In this document: positions 10,986 through 22,960 of the stretch, in pieces | Numbering within the stretch: the stretch's first letter is position 1 | Layout: each line of letters starts with the position of its first letter | Notes under the pieces: generated by a model | What the model was told of the DNA's origin: nothing | The model's database searches: none | The model's input: the letters and a program-made list of their open reading frames with translations, nothing else | Made by a program: the position numbers and the translations under genes | From: Toxonevra muliebris | Lineage: Eukaryota; Arthropoda; Insecta; Diptera; Pallopteridae | NCBI GenBank assembly: GCA_963691655.1 | Contig: OY829326.1 | Coordinates: 86,359,235 to 86,423,234 of the forward strand | Direction: 5' to 3' | Length of the DNA: 64,000 nt

Positions 10986-13637
10986 TTTCGTAAAAGAGGG
11001 TCAAATCAGCGGGAAGACTGAACCAACGAATAAAAACGTAATTTTTTAATAAGTGAAGCTTCAGAGAAATATTTTCTTATTTAAATTTTCTACTTTAAAC
11101 TAACTTTACTTACGCGTAAAGTATTGCAACAATAGCGACAAAAATTATTTATTTTCAATTTTTTTTAACAAGGTAGCAGGTGCTATGGATTTCAAATCCC
11201 TCATTATTGCTGACATAAATACCCATTTAATCTATATTTGGCACAAAAATGAAGTAAAAAGAGTTTACTTATCCACAATTTGAAAAAATTCTGAATAAAT
11301 GTTTGCGTTCATAATTCAATGGCCACATGCTGTACATACAGCTTGCCATCTTAATACAATATATTTGGTATTAAGATTCAATTTCAACTTTGATTTTCGA
11401 ATACAGCGGGAGAAAATCCATAAAAAGTCACCTCTTATCAAATGTATATGAAAAAAATTGCATTTTATAAGCAAGTGTAATTTTGAACACATCTGTATTT
11501 CCCATATAACACTTTGTAACAAATTGTCCGACTCCTCCCCCTCCTTCTCCTTTGCGCGTTAAGTAATATGTGAACGGCCCACAGTGTAGCGTTTCATAAA
11601 AGCTAGACGTGATCAATTTTTTTTATCGATGCAAATCATTGTTTTAGTCCTATCTGACAAAAATATATACAATGACTATTTTAACCATTAACCACACCCA
11701 CTTTGCCCATATTGCGTAAATTATTGGTATACAGTGATGGACAAATCGCTAATTTACTAAAACACGAATTTTGAGTTAATGATGCAGAATTATTCATTAT
11801 ATCACACTTCATATTGTTTAAAAATTTCATATTAATATCTGTATACTCTGTGCGTGATTTCTTCTTTTTTCTGCAAAGTGGGAGTCAATTGAAAACTTTA
11901 AACTCGTTTTCTGCAAAATCGCGTTTTTTGAGTTATGACAGTCTTTTAGTAAATGAGCGAAATGTGTTTTTGGGAATAAACACCCTAAAGGGTTAAGCAA
12001 TTTTTAAAATCAGATGACCCGAATGGGTCTTAAAAATTCCGAAAATTTGACCATATCTTTTGTTTTTATCAATTTTTTAGTTAAAGTTGTTTCAATGTTC
12101 ATATCTTTTTTATTACTTCTAATAAGAGAGAAACAAAATGCAAGAATAATTTTTCTAATTCGTTATGTTGAATGATCCCGCAAGAGAATCAAAGCCATAG
12201 ATTTGAAAAATCAAAAATTATGGACGAGAATTTCGGATTTTTTCAGTAGATATTATTTGATTTCAGAAACTGTTCTACTTTGGAGTTCATCTATATAAGT
12301 AGGCAGACAACTTAAGTTTCTTGCATAGAGTAGTGTTACCAACTACATCTGAAAAAACATAGAGAAGTGAATTTAATAAAACAGAAAATTTTGTATAAAC
12401 TGTGCAACAATTTCCGGGTTATTGTTGGGGTAGTGACAAATTCCAGTTTAGGATGAAAGTACTTGACTAGTAGAGTAAAATTTACAAAGGGTTTGACGTT
12501 TCTGGATCGCTGGTTTTTTTGAGGCCTTCTGAAATTTTTTCTTTTCAGTACATTTTGATTATTTTTAATTATTCAGTTTTACGCCCACCATTGGTAAACT
12601 AATGAAAATTTTTGTTTTATTCTTCACCAAAATTGTAGCCAAGGCATAGATGAATAACTTTTGTCAAGATATCAACCCGAAAAATCATGTTTGAGTTCTC
12701 TTATAGAATCGAATGCTAAAAAAGTGCAATTTTTTCACATTTTTCAAAATTGCTGTCTACAAATTCGTAATTAACTGAAAATTTAAAAAAAATGAATTCT
12801 ATGAAAATGAAGACAATTTTAGAGCACTTAAACATGATTCGGTCTTCGCACTATTCTAGGAAATGTGTAGGTCCTTCCAATGTTCTAGGATTACTCATAA
12901 TTTTCAACAAGAAACATTTTCTCCAAAGACAGTATAATAGTTTTCTCAACGGTTTTCTTTTGTCGGCCATTTATCAAAAAGGGGGTTTAAAACGTCATTT
13001 TCAAGAGGAAGGGCAAGAGGTGAAGGAAAATTAAATAGAAAAAAACTGTGCTTCACAACTTTGCTTCAGACATCAAATTCGTATCTGTTGAAATAAAGAA
13101 ATTTCTTAATAGTCCCTGAATATCCCATTTTCCGAATTCAGGTCCATATTATGGGGGAACTAGATATGATGGAAAAAAACTGAGTATGCAGTCGTGATGA
13201 GCGACCAAATTACTATAAAGCCTTTGGAAAATCTTGCTCATAAAATTTTTGTTGCACTGTGTTATCAGTGTAAGTCGAAATATTTTGGTACATAGTTTTT
13301 TCGGAAAGTGGAAAAAAGTCCCGTGCAAATTTGTGCCAAGCCAAACCTCTACGGATTATGAAAGTAGATAATACACCTATTTGAAAAATATTAATTTCAT
13401 GACGTTACAAAAATATACTCATATTTAGATTTTCTAAAATATTTACAGTACATTAATTTTTGAAGTAATAAAAAACTTTAAAACTTAAAAATTTATTACA
13501 ATAACATTATAACTGTTTTTTTGAATAATTTTTATTTTATTTTGAAGTACATAGCTGGACAAATTTTTAACATTTTATTCAGGATTTTAAGTAACTCAGA
13601 ACTATAAAATTTCCATTTTTTTCAAATTGCATGCATT
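10986..13637. other. AT-rich interval, nothing recognised
   Basis: I find no conserved protein motif, splice-supported exon or clear terminal inverted repeat in this 2.65 kb. Short open frames (for example 12792-13034 on +) have biased, low-information composition and no recognisable motif. Confidence 0.5.
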
Positions 13638-14522
13638 CACACAAAGAAAAAAAACGTTTATCGCCCATTTGAGCTGAACAAAAACGTATCTAAGGGACGT
13701 TGCCGTGTTCGCAGAAACCAAAACCGTTTTCTGCAAAAGATTAACAATTTTATGATGAACGAAAATTCGTTCACGATAAAATTAAGGCAATTTTCTTTTC
13801 TGGCAAATGAAAAAAACGTTTCTGCTAAACGAAAGTCCACAACTCTCTTCTCTTTTTATTCTCGTTTTCCTCTCATCTCACTCTCGTCGCAAAAAGAAGC
13901 AGCAGCGACGCTTACATTCAAACTCCACACAACAACAAATCAACACAACATAACGGGAAGTATCATTTGTCAACGCATTATTGAAGAATTTTAATTGTGC
14001 ATTGAAATTATTTCATCATATTTCTTTTTGTCTATAAATAAGTGCGTGGTGTTTACAAAAAACTAATAAAAGTGTGTGATTTATAATAAATAATACAAAT
14101 ATTGTAATAATATAATTTTATGTAAATTTCATACACTTTTTCTAGTTTTTAATCAGAAAATTTTATTTGAACAAAAACTACAATAAAATGCCAAAGTACA
14201 TATGAAAATTGTTTTTGCTTTCTTTTTTATATTTTTCAGGGAAATATTGCATTTTATTGCAAACGTTTTTAGTTCATCGTAAAAGAATTGATGAATAAAT
14301 GTTCGTTCATGGCAACCGAATAGAAACGTTTGTGGTTAAATGTTTTTCGGTTATTGTGAAAGAATTGAACCGTTTATGATGAATAAATCTTCGTTCATGG
14401 CAACCGAATACAGTCGTTTATGATAAATAAATGTTCGTTCATCATGAAAACATTCCATGACCGAAGTTCGTTTAGTGAAAATTTCGGTTCTGAGAAACGA
14501 ATCTTTTCTTTGCGTGTTGAAA
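13638..14522. mobile_element. Non-autonomous element with imperfect termini and internal repeats
   Basis: The left edge CACACAAAGAAAA and right edge TTTTCTTTGCGTG are near-inverse of one another. The interior is rich in variants of GTTCGTTCATGGCAACCGAA (near 14305, 14390 and 14430), and GAACGAAAATTCGTTC appears near 13757. No transposase. I could not identify a matching target duplication, so the edges are approximate. Confidence 0.5.
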
Positions 14523-16270
14523 GGGCATATTGGTTTCAATATAACTAATCACATTAACGCTCTTTGACTTGTAATTAGATAATGTAAATAGCGATTAGAA
14601 AATAACCTTTTTAAGGTCAGTAGGGTTCTGTTAATGCAAGGCCGTATTTAGGGGGAGGTTTTGGGGGTTCTTACTGGCCTCCCCCCCCCGAAATGTAGAA
14701 ACTTTCTTCTAATTTTTTATATTGATTTCCAGTGGAAAAAAGTAGAAAATTAAATCTATTGGAAGATTTTTGAATATTTTTTCTTTCATCGGTTTTTTTT
14801 CTAAAAATTCAAGTAAATTTGAAATCTTAGTTACACTATGCGACCAAATCTGATTTATTTTCTTTGACATGAGGCTTGATTTCGGATTGCATTCATAGTT
14901 TTTCTATGTCAGTAACTGTTTTTGATTTAAAGCTTCGTCGTGAAACATTTTGAAAAGTTTAAAAACTAGTAAAAAATAGAAAAAGCTGTCGGATCCTTGT
15001 AAAATTAAACTTATGTGAAAAGTACAATAATACAAAGCAATATTTTATTATGCTAAACTTGTCCGCCATATTTGATTCGGAATTTTGAATTTTTAAAATC
15101 TGACTGCAGATTTGTAACCAGCGGACCACTGCACTTTTCATTATGTCTGGCTGTGAGTGTGAGTAAGATAAAATCCGTTCTTTGTAAATTTTTTCCAGCA
15201 CCCGTAGACATAAACACATCCCCTGCTTTAAGGGCGCATGAAAACAATATGACTTAGGGTTTATTTGAAAGGGCATGATTTAGCCTTTAATTCCTAATTT
15301 TCGAAGTTTCTAGCACGTCAGGGTTCAGCTCTACAATTTCTCAAAAATGGCCAAAAACGGAATTTTTAGGGATTTCAGTCCCAATTTTTCTAAAACGTGA
15401 CGTAATGCGAAGTTTCTGACCTCAGATTTATTTTCAGCATGAAAAATTAATGCTAGGAACCATATTATTCGCCAAACCCATGCAGGGCAGTGTTATTGGA
15501 TCAGCTTCAAAGTTTTTGGAGACAATCTTAAAATGTAATTAGTTTTTTGACCCATTATTGCTCAGAGCACCCCGACTCGGAAGATCCCTTTTAATGCTGT
15601 GACTGCACGAATTTAGGGAATATATGCCAACTTCATCAGGGTTCCTCATAATTGATAATGGCCCGTATTCCCACTGATAATCATTTGAAAAAATTAGCAA
15701 AGTCAAGGAGTTATCGAAATGATGACCTTGACGTTAAAAAAATGCATTGGAATTCACATTGAATAATATTTATTTGAAAAAATTGAAATTGATTATTCTG
15801 TAAATTTTTTGTAATTTTCGGCCTTTTTTTTAGGTTAAGATTAAAAAAAACTCGGAAAGAACAATTCCTAAAGCTTCAAGGCATTTATCCACTCTTGTCC
15901 CTTGACTGATAGGGTCCATCAAATGCAACATCGTATCTAATTTATTTATTTAAACATCAGTTTCATAAAAATTATTTATGAATATTTTCTTCGAATGAAG
16001 ATTTTTTAAAAAAACTAGCTGTCTCGGCAAACTTTGTTGAGGACAATTTGTTACGAAGAACGTAAACGTGCATAAAACACAAAAAAAAAACTATAAAAAA
16101 AAATATGCAACTCAGGTAATATCACCTCCGAAAAAATAAATTGTATAATTAGGATCGAAAAACTGGTGTGCATGTAAGTTGAATCTTCAAAATTAAAAAC
16201 AAATTATCGTCAATTTGAGGTTTGTTTAGACACAAAAGGTAATTTTGGTGTTTAAGGAAAATATCTATAT
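14523..16270. other. Interval without recognised gene
   Basis: AT-rich. A G/C-rich strip at 14636-14695 (GCCGTATTTAGGGGGAGG and a run of C) resembles termini I associate with hAT-like elements, but no partner end was found. Open frames around 14959-15276 on both strands overlap each other and carry no known motif. Confidence 0.35.
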
Positions 16271-16274
16271 AAAG

Positions 16275-16474
16275 TTAAGTTGGCATTCCATAACGAATCT
16301 GGCTGTGCCCTTAATATTTATGGAAGATAGATCGGACAGACAAGTGAAGAAAGGTGAGCTCAGGAGTTTTACTCTCCTCCTGGAGGAGGAAATGGAAATT
16401 GAGGGCTGTTTCGTCTTCCTCCTCGGAGGCGCAGCCCCGACAGAAGTCATTCAATGGCAGTCCTAATCTTGCAG
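16275..16474 (-). pseudogene. LOA-like non-LTR element, C-terminal cysteine-motif piece
   Basis: Minus-strand reading gives AARLGLPLNDFCRGCASEEE, then, with frame changes, leucine-rich remnants. The RLGLP-NDFCR-CG-EEET pattern follows the TGHCLMGRHA segment in the post-RNase H tail of LOA-type elements. It is the direct continuation of the minus-strand element at 19934-22960. The two parts are separated by transposon X2. Confidence 0.7.
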
Positions 16475-16627
16475 CATAGAGCACATGAGACGACACTAAG
16501 AGAGCCATCACTAATACAACCACATTTTCGCTCTACCTCGGTACAAAGATGGCCGCCATCGATCTCAGCTGATTCTTAGCAGCTGACGCTCGGTTCCATA
16601 TGTTTTGCAAAATTACACCTCACTTAC

Positions 16628-16700
16628 AGTGATGCCACTCTTTAAAATGTGAAAATCTCCTAATTAACTGAAAATCTCCTTATTTTAGTATAATTAAAAT
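16628..16700 (+). repeat. Possible hAT-like terminus inside X2
   Basis: CAGTGATGCCACTCTTTAA followed by two GTGAAAATCTCC / CTGAAAATCTCC blocks. The CAGTG-TG start and short subterminal repeats resemble the end at 38060-38162. No partner end was found. Confidence 0.3.
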
Positions 16701-17099
16701 TTAGCAATGAACAGATATTTGCAATTATCGGACCGTAGTATATAATATCTTTCAGCATTGTTGCTCATTCAAACCAGATTTTGATAGTTTAAAACTAGAT
16801 TTTAAATAAAATAGAGTTGTACAGACTCTGTACTACCGAGTGAATATAGAAATATTTCAATTAGTTGTATGAAGAACTTATTACTTTGCTGACAAAGAAA
16901 ATGTTGGTATTTATTTTATTGTTTGAATGTTTATCACCAGAAAATAAGTGACAAATGCATTTGATATTTATAAAATATACATACATTATAAAAATATTTT
17001 GTGTGCATATGAATTAGATAAGTAAAGAGAAGTCAACTGGTTGGTAGCAGTAAAAGTCTGCTTCATCGAAAACAAAATAAGCGAAAAAGAAACGCCGCT

Positions 17100-17995
17100 A
17101 CTGAAAATATTGTGCAAATACAATATTCACTTCTTTTTATTAAAGTTTTAAAGAATTGCTCAAATATTTTAATACCATGTTCCCATTGAGCCAAAATTGC
17201 GTAGTTTCGGCAAATGGTTTCGAACGAAACTGCAATCGTTCACATTGGTTCAGCTTATGGTTTCGTTTGACAGTTCATTATTTATTTCTTGTTGTAAAAT
17301 GCCGGCAACTAATATAATTATTCCTAATGTTGAATAAATTTGACTACGAAGAGAATCAAAATGATAAACGAAATAAAAGTGTATAGGAGAAAGCGTCAAT
17401 TATTATTTTTTCACTTCAACCGCAGTCACTGTGCAGCCTTGCTGCCGCAGCTCCTCCGCCATTTATTCATATGTATGACCGTTTTTTTTTGCCCTCACAA
17501 GTAAGCCTTTTAGTATTTTTCTAGCTATTTATAATAATGCAAAAAATGTAATTTAACTTAAAACTTTGTAACAATTTGCCGAAATAACAAAGAATTTTTT
17601 ACAGTTTTATTTGTGAAGTTTCAGTTCTAAATAATAAGAAGTAATTTCTCACTAAGGATCTATGAAACTAGCTTGAAGAAAATAGCTATTTTATACATCT
17701 TGTTATAAAATTTTACAAAAAGAAAGAAACAAAAAATGCAACCGTGGTACTTGGGTGGCTACATGCTCATTTGGCAGTTCGACAAAAAAATTGTTAGTAA
17801 ATTTCGCTGCAAAAATAATTTATTTATATTATTTTGAATTAATTAAATTAAATAATAATAAAATTAGTTAAATTAAATAATAATAAAATTAAAAAAATTC
17901 AAATTATTGGATTAATTAAAAATTAAATTAAAGTGGGGCGCTGTGATTGACAGTAATCCCGTCGATGGTATTGATAAAGCCTTCCATTGGCATTA
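17100..17995. other. Interior of X2 without recognised coding sequence
   Basis: AT-rich, with repeated TTAAATTAAATAATAATAAA around 17840-17890. No supported ORF. Confidence 0.4.
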
Positions 17996-18222
17996 CATAT
18001 CGCTCCTTCGTTGCAAAACAGTCATAACACTAAAAAAAATTTCGAGTTTTTGCTAACCCTGGGTGTATCTCAATATGTTCCATGATCTGTTCAAAGTTTG
18101 TGCAAAAAAATTGATAATTTACTAGATACATCAGCATCAAAAATTACGCTGAAATGGCAGTAATGATAAACTTTAAAATTGAATTTTGAGTTATGACTGT
18201 TTTGCACCGAAGGAGCGATATG
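17996..18222. mobile_element. MITE, 227 bp, TA target duplication
   Basis: Terminal inverted repeats of ~33 bp begin CATATCGCTCCTTCG and contain TGCAAAACAGTCATAAC, with one mismatch. The element is flanked by TA on both sides (17994-17995 and 18223-18224). Size and TA target are typical of a Tc1/mariner-driven MITE. It is nested inside X2 and so is younger than X2. Confidence 0.85.
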
Positions 18223-18752
18223 TACAATTGAAACACATTTCTAAGAACGTTTTATTTATTTTTTAATAATAAAGAAATATGAAATTTAAACAGAAAGCTT
18301 TAAGTCTTTTTAATAAGTGTCATACATCAAGTATATAAGTATTAATGCTAAAAATGAGAATAAATTAATAAAAGTTATAAAGCTACATTGTTTTTGTCTT
18401 TGCAAAAACTATTGGAATTATAACTCTTGGCTTTCCAGTTCAGTGTTGTCATCACAGCAGTTGGTATCACAATCAGCCGTTCAGGCCTAAGCGTGTTTCT
18501 GGATAGCCATCCAAATCCACCCATAAGTACATATTAAAATATACACTCAGATCGCGGCATCCACATAATCGAAATAATATGCTAAAACACTTCACTATTC
18601 ATTTTTCATTTATTTTCATTATAATTTGTCATTAAAAAACATTAAAAATGTGAATTGATCTTGAATAATAAACATAATAACTATGCAAATAGTTCTACAT
18701 ACTATATGTGTTGGTATAATCCATTTTTGTTAATTGTATCATATATGATACA

Positions 18753-19325
18753 CTAGGGGCCAATTAAGGTAATTGAAGGACCGATGAGGGTTAAGAGAGA
18801 TAGACCAAGCTCGTTTTTAATTTGTGTTGGTGGTGCTTCTGCATTTGTTGTCGTAGAACATGGTGGTGGTCCTTCTGCACTTGTTGCTGTAGAACATGAT
18901 GGCGGTGCTTCAGCATTTGCTGCCGTGGAACAAGATGGTGTCACACCATCGTTATTCTCTTCTCTATTTACTTGTTTATTATCCTCTTCAGCATCACCGT
19001 TTTCTTTTACTCTTTCTTGGACGCACTTGCACCTGCATGTTTCTGGCCCTTCGTCTGCTGCATTACTTTGTGCTAGCATCCATGGTGGTAGTTTTATTTT
19101 TGTTGTACTTAATCCTCCACTTGTTTCAACACAATTTGTTGAAGACGCCTCACCATTTCTATTAATTAAATTCAAATCTGGAAATATGTAATAATAATAA
19201 TAAATTACAAAACAAAACAAATAAAAGTTTTCGGTATACTCACCTCATCTTTTTGTTTTCAAAAATTTCAACTTGGTTGCAAACAAGTACACTACTTTCA
19301 CAAATAAAAAGAGGTAGTAGTTCCG
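18753..19325 (-). CDS. Hypothetical two-exon gene inside X2
   Basis: Minus strand. A large open exon ends at 18753. Its frame reads NGEASSTNCVETSGGLSTTK, IKLPPWMLAQSNAADEGPET and CRCKCVQERVKENGDAEEDN, then three rounds of P-CST-T-AE-PP. Upstream, at about 19238-19325, another open stretch reads SIAELLPLFICESSVLVCNQ then VEIFENKKM and ends at a strong donor (ATGAG|GTGAGTATAC). Joining that donor to an AG at about 19176 (TTAATTAATAG) keeps one frame. A second candidate acceptor (ATATTTCCAG) is a few bases upstream but breaks the frame. No known domain. Could be chance; the hydrophilic Glu/Asn-rich composition looks protein-like. Confidence 0.35.
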
Positions 19326-19933
19326 CAATACTATTTGGAAATTATGTTAATTTAAACATTTTTTTCATTTTCTCTACCTTCTAATAAATTATATAATTGT
19401 ATGGAACCTTCAAATATAATTTTACATTCGATTTTCGCTTACTTTGTTTGTTTTAAAAATTAATATAATAATTAGTAGAAGAAAATCCGGTGTTTATTAA
19501 AAAACCAACCTTGAATTTCACAATTTTTCTGTTCATTTCACCTTTTTTCACCAGACATAGCTACCATAGTAGTGATTCATGAAATCATAATTTAACGACT
19601 ACTTTAATTCTTTTATGGTTACCCACAAAATTTTGATTGATTTATTTATCTGTAAGCTATAATTTAAATGGTAATAAGGAAAATATTAAAAAATAACAAA
19701 CAGAAATCAATCCATTTGCAAAATACTTATCGTACATATGATTATTTGGTACCAAGATATTTAAAAGTATTCGGAACAGCGCACACGATATTCATCCCAA
19801 AAAAGTACTAATTTGTAAATTGAGAAATTTTGACAGTTGATTGAATAATGATGAGAGCTCACACGTATATGGCAAAAAGCTCGACCCGACACTTACTCTC
19901 TTAGTGTCGGCTCATGTGCTCTATGTCTTGCAG

Positions 19934-20330
19934 CATGTCTCCCCATTATGCAGTGTCCCGTGAGCGACTGATTCGAGAAAAATTGGCAAGCAAGAACAAG
20001 CTTTGATAGTGAAAGGGACTTGATTGCTGCTTGGCTGTCCGTGTAGATGCGGATATTCGTATCAAATGAATCGTTGCGAATAAGCCATTTAGACGCTTGA
20101 TAAATAGGCATTACTTCCGCCTGAAAGACGCTGCAATGGTCAGGAAGTCGGAAAGAGAGTCTAAAATCTAGCTTGCTAGAGAAGATGCTGCAGCCGGCTC
20201 TTTCCTCCAATTTAGACCCATCTGTATAGATGTCAATTGAATTGTCAGTAACCGCCTCGTCATTAACCCATTCCTCTCTATTGAGGATATGGGTGAAGAA
20301 CGTGTGGTCTAAATTGGGGGTAGAGCAAAT
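19934..20330 (-). pseudogene. LOA-like element RNase H domain
   Basis: Minus-strand reading: NSIDIYTDGSKLEERAGCSI, DHCSVFQAEVMPIYQASKWL, IRIYTDSQAAIKSLS and TGHCIMGRHAA. The three RNase H acidic residues are visible (D in YTDGSK, E in FQAEV, D in YTDSQ). A C-terminal RNase H after the RT is characteristic of LOA, I and R1-type non-LTR elements. The gene is broken immediately after GRHAA by X2 and continues at 16474. Confidence 0.85.
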
Positions 20331-21500
20331 GTAGTTTACGTTAGTTAGTACGGACGTATCCTGGATTAAAATCTTGGTATGGCCCAGGTTTGACCAGAGT
20401 ACTTAGCTTTTTGCTTAACCAGAAGTTAAGTTGGCAACTAATGGAAGATTGCGAAGAGAGCTTTCGTGGAGGTAGTACGGAGAGCCCCAGTAATCAATAC
20501 GGCTGGCGTTCTTCTAACCTTATCCAGTGGTTTAAGGTTGACCGCCTTTGCAGTAGCTGGACACCAGAAGACGGATCCATAAAGAAGATTTGGCTCAACC
20601 ACTGCTTTATAGAGCCAGGAAGTGACTCGAGGTTGAAGACCTCATCTTGTTCCTAATGCCCTCTTACCGATCACTGCAATAGCAATGTCGTCCGCATAAG
20701 CTATTATTTTGCCATGCCCCTGTGGGGAGTGGGCAAGAATATTCCCGCGGCAAGGTATGCCTGTCAGAAGAGGCGACTAAAATACCCCACAGAGAGGGAG
20801 GGCGTGACCTAAATGTCACAGAGCCCTATGCCATTGCGATGAATGACGCCTCGATATCGAGAAACACTGCAAGCGTGTATTCTTTGTTGAAAAGTGATTT
20901 CTCAACTTCCTCAATGAGTACATGCTGTGATTTGGGTATAAAAGTGGGATCGATAGGGTTCCTGATATGAAAATCAAGAATCCTTTCTAATGTTTTTAAG
21001 GGAAAGGCAACAGACTGATCAGTCTGAAATCCTTTGGTTTGGTGTGGGATGCTTTCCCTGCTTCGGGTATGAAGACTACACGAGCCTCTCTCCAGCTTTT
21101 GGGAATGTACGAAAATTTTAGGCAAGCATTATAAACTTGCAGGAAGTGACGTGTTCAGCCCCTTACTGGTTCTGTTAAAGAGTCTTCTACATTCTTTTCG
21201 TAGCTCCGCAATCTCCGAGTGCCACCATGAAGGTTTGGTCTTACCTCTGGGTTTGGAGGAATTGCAAGGCGACTTGGCAGCAGTGTTAAAAAGAGTTGTA
21301 ATGGAATTTGCCTCTCGATCAACATCGCAGTGGTTGTTAATAGAGGGTGGAGCAAGCGGTACGGCAGACTCAATAAAGCCAGGTCACCTCGGGTCTTGCT
21401 CAAACTTTTTGAGAATCTTCTTTAGGGTTCCAAATAAGGAATCCGACGACATCAATTTTTCTCAAGGTCCACTTCGCGACAGCGAGAATCAAAAGATTTG
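20331..21500 (-). pseudogene. LOA-like element ORF2: linker, reverse transcriptase, thumb
   Basis: Reading down the minus strand: CNSSKPRGKTKPSWWHSEIA (linker, ~21260), KTLERILDFHIRNPIDPTFI and KEYTLAVFLDIEASF (RT fingers and first Asp), then a decayed PQGG region. Next comes KIIAYADDIAIAV (~20690, the YADD catalytic box) and the thumb WLYKAVVEPNLLYGSVFWCP near 20600. This matches LOA-clade ORF2. Stops and frame changes (such as the loss of a clean AF--V after DIE) make it inactive. Confidence 0.8.
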
Positions 21501-21916
21501 CAAAGTGTTATTTTAATACTTTACTTTTTTAACTGTAAAAAGATATCTTCATATCTATCTTCACGTTTGAGGTGGCGTTCTAAAGCTAAAAGATAGTACT
21601 TCTGCGTATTGCCAGTCGACTGCATAAAAGAACACAAATGCAGTAGCGACGTTCATTGTCGGGAATACCTATACAAAAAGTGCCATCTTAAGGGTAATGG
21701 CATGAAACAGTCAAGTCTCCACGTACACCACACAACTGTAAATCCATCCAAATGTCAGCTTTAACACAAACCGCTGAAAAACGCTGATCCTGAGCAACGT
21801 AAAAAAAAGTGTCAGCCCCATCAAATCAGGATCATCTGCGGTAGGCCAATCACCTGCTCAGATAATAATAAAAAGATTAACGAAACTAATACTAGGCACG
21901 ATGCTTAGTAGAAGCC
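21501..21916. other. Degenerate interior of the LOA-like element
   Basis: No continuous coding. A plus-strand stretch near 21630 reads HKCSSDVHCREYLYKKCHLK, with cysteines spaced vaguely like a zinc knuckle. It is on the opposite strand to the element and I do not rely on it. Confidence 0.3.
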
Positions 21917-22960
21917 CTAAGCTCCCAAGAGGAGTGAAAGGGAAAAAATAAAAGCCATGAGTAAGAATAAAATCAGCTTCTCTCCTATTTGAGCCAGGCG
22001 GAGAAGCTGGGCTGCCGAGACAGTGATGGAGTGGTGAAGGGTCTGTAGAACCTTCACCAACGCGATCATGGTGACGTCGGTGTCCTCCTCTTCAAACAAA
22101 GGAGAAGCATCGGCGCCTGAGCGACAAGCCCCATTTTCCCGAAAAAGTCGGCAACTAGTTCGGAAGTGGACCTGACACTCCCATCACCGAAGAGAGTGTC
22201 TATATCTGACTGCAAGGCAAGGTTTAAAAGAAGGCTGCAGCTTCTGCTGAAGGCTCCTCATTGGTTTCCTGTCCAGTGACTCGAGATTGACTCGAAAAAG
22301 TAGTTGATCTCTCCCTTGCTGGCATTGAAAGGTGACTGTGGTGAGCTTCCAAACGTGGGTGGGAAGCTCAGTGTTGCTAAGTTTAATGAGCTTCAGGATT
22401 TTATCCGGTGAAGAAAGAATACAAGCCTTGGATTTGATCCTTTGGTAAAGCCATGAGCTTAGCACCGGGCGAACCTCCTCCAACAACGTAATGGCTGTCT
22501 TGTACAGATTCGCAATGGTCTGCAAAAGCTACTAATTTTATACGACAGCTATGCGACGGACCTGGGTTAGCCGTAACCACATCTTTGTAAATGTTGCGGA
22601 GGGAGGGGTGCCGTCGCTATTACTGGTCTCAATGATGACCCAGATGAAACCATCTTTAGTTTCGGCCTGGGGTGCCAGTCTTGGCTATTTAAGGTCTCGA
22701 CGGACGGGCTGGCCGGCTTGTTCAGTCGACCTCTGCTGTTTCTGATTAGCCTTCAGGGAGAGTGACGGGGGTGGACGGGCTCCAGAATTCTGTTGAGCCC
22801 ATAAGAGAGCAGTCTGATCTCTCTCCGATATCGAAAAGATGCTCGAGCTCTGTACGCGCGTGTTCACGCATTGATATAGAAGCGTGTATCCGAAGGTGGA
22901 ACAGTGCAGTGGGCTATACTAGTGGAGGTCGAGGTCGGCTTTGTTGCCGATGCCTTTACT
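21917..22960 (-). pseudogene. Possible ORF1 and 5' part of the LOA-like element
   Basis: Minus-strand open pieces include TIANLYKTAITLLEEVRPVL, THVWKLTTVTFQCQQGRDQL and SSITV-AAQLLRLAQ. Their position upstream of ORF2 on the same strand, their higher GC content and their size suggest a decayed ORF1. No CCHC knuckle is legible. Confidence 0.4.

Larger units (their letters stand above)
16475..19925 (-). mobile_element. DNA transposon X2, 3451 bp, 8-bp target duplication
   Basis: Both ends carry CATAGAGCACATGAG followed by (A/C)CGACACTAAGAGAG in inverse orientation. They are flanked by the direct repeat TCTTGCAG (16467-16474 and 19926-19933). The element interrupts an LOA-like retrotransposon at GRHAA|R. 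An 8-bp duplication fits hAT or P superfamilies. The CA-starting tips lack the usual hAT CAG-G signature, so P-like or another group is possible. I see no recognisable transposase; a possible two-exon gene lies at 18753-19325. A second, shorter copy is at 9608. Minus orientation follows the putative gene. Confidence 0.8.

Noticed and set aside
14959..15276. Overlapping frames on both strands as possible genes
   Set aside because: No recognisable motif, no splice signals, and simultaneous openness on both strands suggests chance.
18784..19191. Plus-strand 135-codon frame opposite the X2 hypothetical gene
   Set aside because: Composition mirrors the antisense of an acidic repeat, and no splice or start support exists; the minus-strand reading is more protein-like.
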